The notes under the pieces were generated by a model, which made no database searches, had not been told where the DNA came from, and was given only the letters and a program-made list of their open reading frames with translations. Positions 45,279 through 45,791 of a DNA stretch of 45,791 nucleotides are shown here, piece by piece (the first letter of the stretch is position 1; each line of letters opens with the position of its first letter). Where the stretch lies: IMG/VR virus record IMGVR_UViG_3300042691_017408, positions 1-45,791 of that record; one strand, 5' to 3'. Both the position numbers and the translations under genes were made by a program. The stretch is from a virus.

Positions 45279-45791
45279 CCATGATTCGCGTTCTTGAGGG
45301 CAGCACGATCTGGCCCTACAGCCTCAGCCAGCTGCGGGCAGATGAACCCGGCCGGTCATTCTCAGCGGCTCCGGGTGATGCCGAGCTGGCGGAATACGGC
45401 GTGTTCAGTGTGCAGCCACAGCCGCAGCCTGCCTGCGACCCGGCAGAGCAAAAGGTGATCGAGGCAGCGCCTGCCCTGGTGGACGGCAGCTGGCAGCAAC
45501 AGTGGGAACTGGTGGAGCTGACTGACGCTGAGAAGGAGGCCTACTATCGGGCCACCCATCCGCCCCGCTGGCTGGAGTTCGGCGCCGCCGTGCAGGGCAT
45601 GAGCGCGATTAACACCATGCTGGCCGCTGCGCTGGAGGCCGCCCCGGCGCTGGCCATGGCGCTCAGCGTGGGCCTCGGCAAAGCCGCTGATGGCGACAGC
45701 AGGGTTTTCCTGTCGGCCTGGCAGGCGGCACGCGGGCAGGGCCTGATCAGTGCAGGACTGGTGGAGGCGCTGCAGATCATGGCAACCGCGC
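45275..45791 (+). CDS. Tail fibre assembly-like protein, N-terminal part (continues at 1-279)
   Basis: ATG 45275 overlaps the fibre stop (ATGA). The start [19 protein letters not shown] then [20 protein letters not shown] matches the N-terminal domain of tail fibre assembly proteins (YSLxxLRxDxPxxSF). The middle [20 protein letters not shown] is helical. It runs past the window end and finishes at 279, giving 241 residues. It probably helps fold or attach the collagen-like fibre, and is not a virion part itself. Confidence 0.8.
   Translation, partial: MTMIRVLEGSTIWPYSLSQLRADEPGRSFSAAPGDAELAEYGVFSVQPQPQPACDPAEQKVIEAAPALVDGSWQQQWELVELTDAEKEAYYRATHPPRWLEFGAAVQGMSAINTMLAAALEAAPALAMALSVGLGKAADGDSRVFLSAWQAARGQGLISAGLVEALQIMATA
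45722..45791. repeat. Terminal direct repeat, right copy
   Basis: Identical to 1-70; shows that the sequence closes into a circle of 45,721 bp. Confidence 0.95.

Overview
The window is one complete, circularly closed genome of a temperate tailed phage (siphovirus-like). Its first 70 bases are repeated exactly as its last 70 (1-70 = 45722-45791), so the molecule is a circle or circularly permuted assembly of 45,721 bp, and one gene runs across the junction. The base composition is GC-rich. Several genes point to a GC-rich picocyanobacterial host of the Synechococcus/Cyanobium type: a cyAbrB-like regulator, a C39-like peptidase with an N-terminal domain I associate with cyanophages, a large XRE-like regulator of a picocyanobacterial type, and mostly Shine-Dalgarno-less starts. 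The host is inferred; no host gene is present.

Layout. (1) 23.2 kb to 45.8 kb and on through 1 to 2.9 kb, mostly plus strand, is packaging, head, tail and lysis: TerS, TerL, DUF4055 portal, two paralogous histone-like basic proteins, scaffold, major capsid, Mu F-like minor head protein, connector, a sigma-factor-like protein, tail tube, an inverted two-gene closure cassette, tape measure, distal tail, hub, tail-tip and fibre genes, a -1 frameshift gene pair, a collagen-like fibre with a fibre-assembly protein, a LamG-like protein, membrane peptides, a C39 peptidase and an HNH endonuclease. (2) 2.9-18.6 kb, mostly minus strand, is early and accessory: dCTP deaminase, a zinc-ribbon protein, GIY-YIG nuclease, an RTX mini-protein, Gp157, many small coupled genes, SSB, RecT-like recombinase, an XRE-like regulator, VRR-NUC nuclease, SF2 helicase, a structured RNA region, a RAMP-like phage protein, HNH nuclease with a helicase stub, and three small DNA-binding genes. 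Plus-strand islands here are a serine integrase and a regulator. (3) 18.9-23.2 kb, plus strand, is replication: a ribbon-helix-helix protein, primase-helicase, a CTAACG repeat field (candidate origin), small genes and cyAbrB.

Two repeated DNA motifs organise the genome. GGCAA(C/G)CTA occurs at least 14 times, nearly always reading toward a late gene and usually 21-28 nt before its start codon; two back-to-back copies serve two divergent genes. I read it as a late promoter. The phage encodes a sigma-like protein (31995-32558) with region 2 and no visible region 4, which would fit a compact promoter without a -35 box. A second family, a 16-bp dyad close to GCNGTTTSSAAACNGC, has about 11 copies over early promoters and start codons, one of them over the sigma gene start. 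At five places a TAnnnT -10 box follows 5-7 bp after it. I read it as the operator of a phage regulator. The proposed circuit (dyad operator controls early genes and sigma; sigma drives GGCAASCTA late promoters) is inference, but both motif sets are directly visible.
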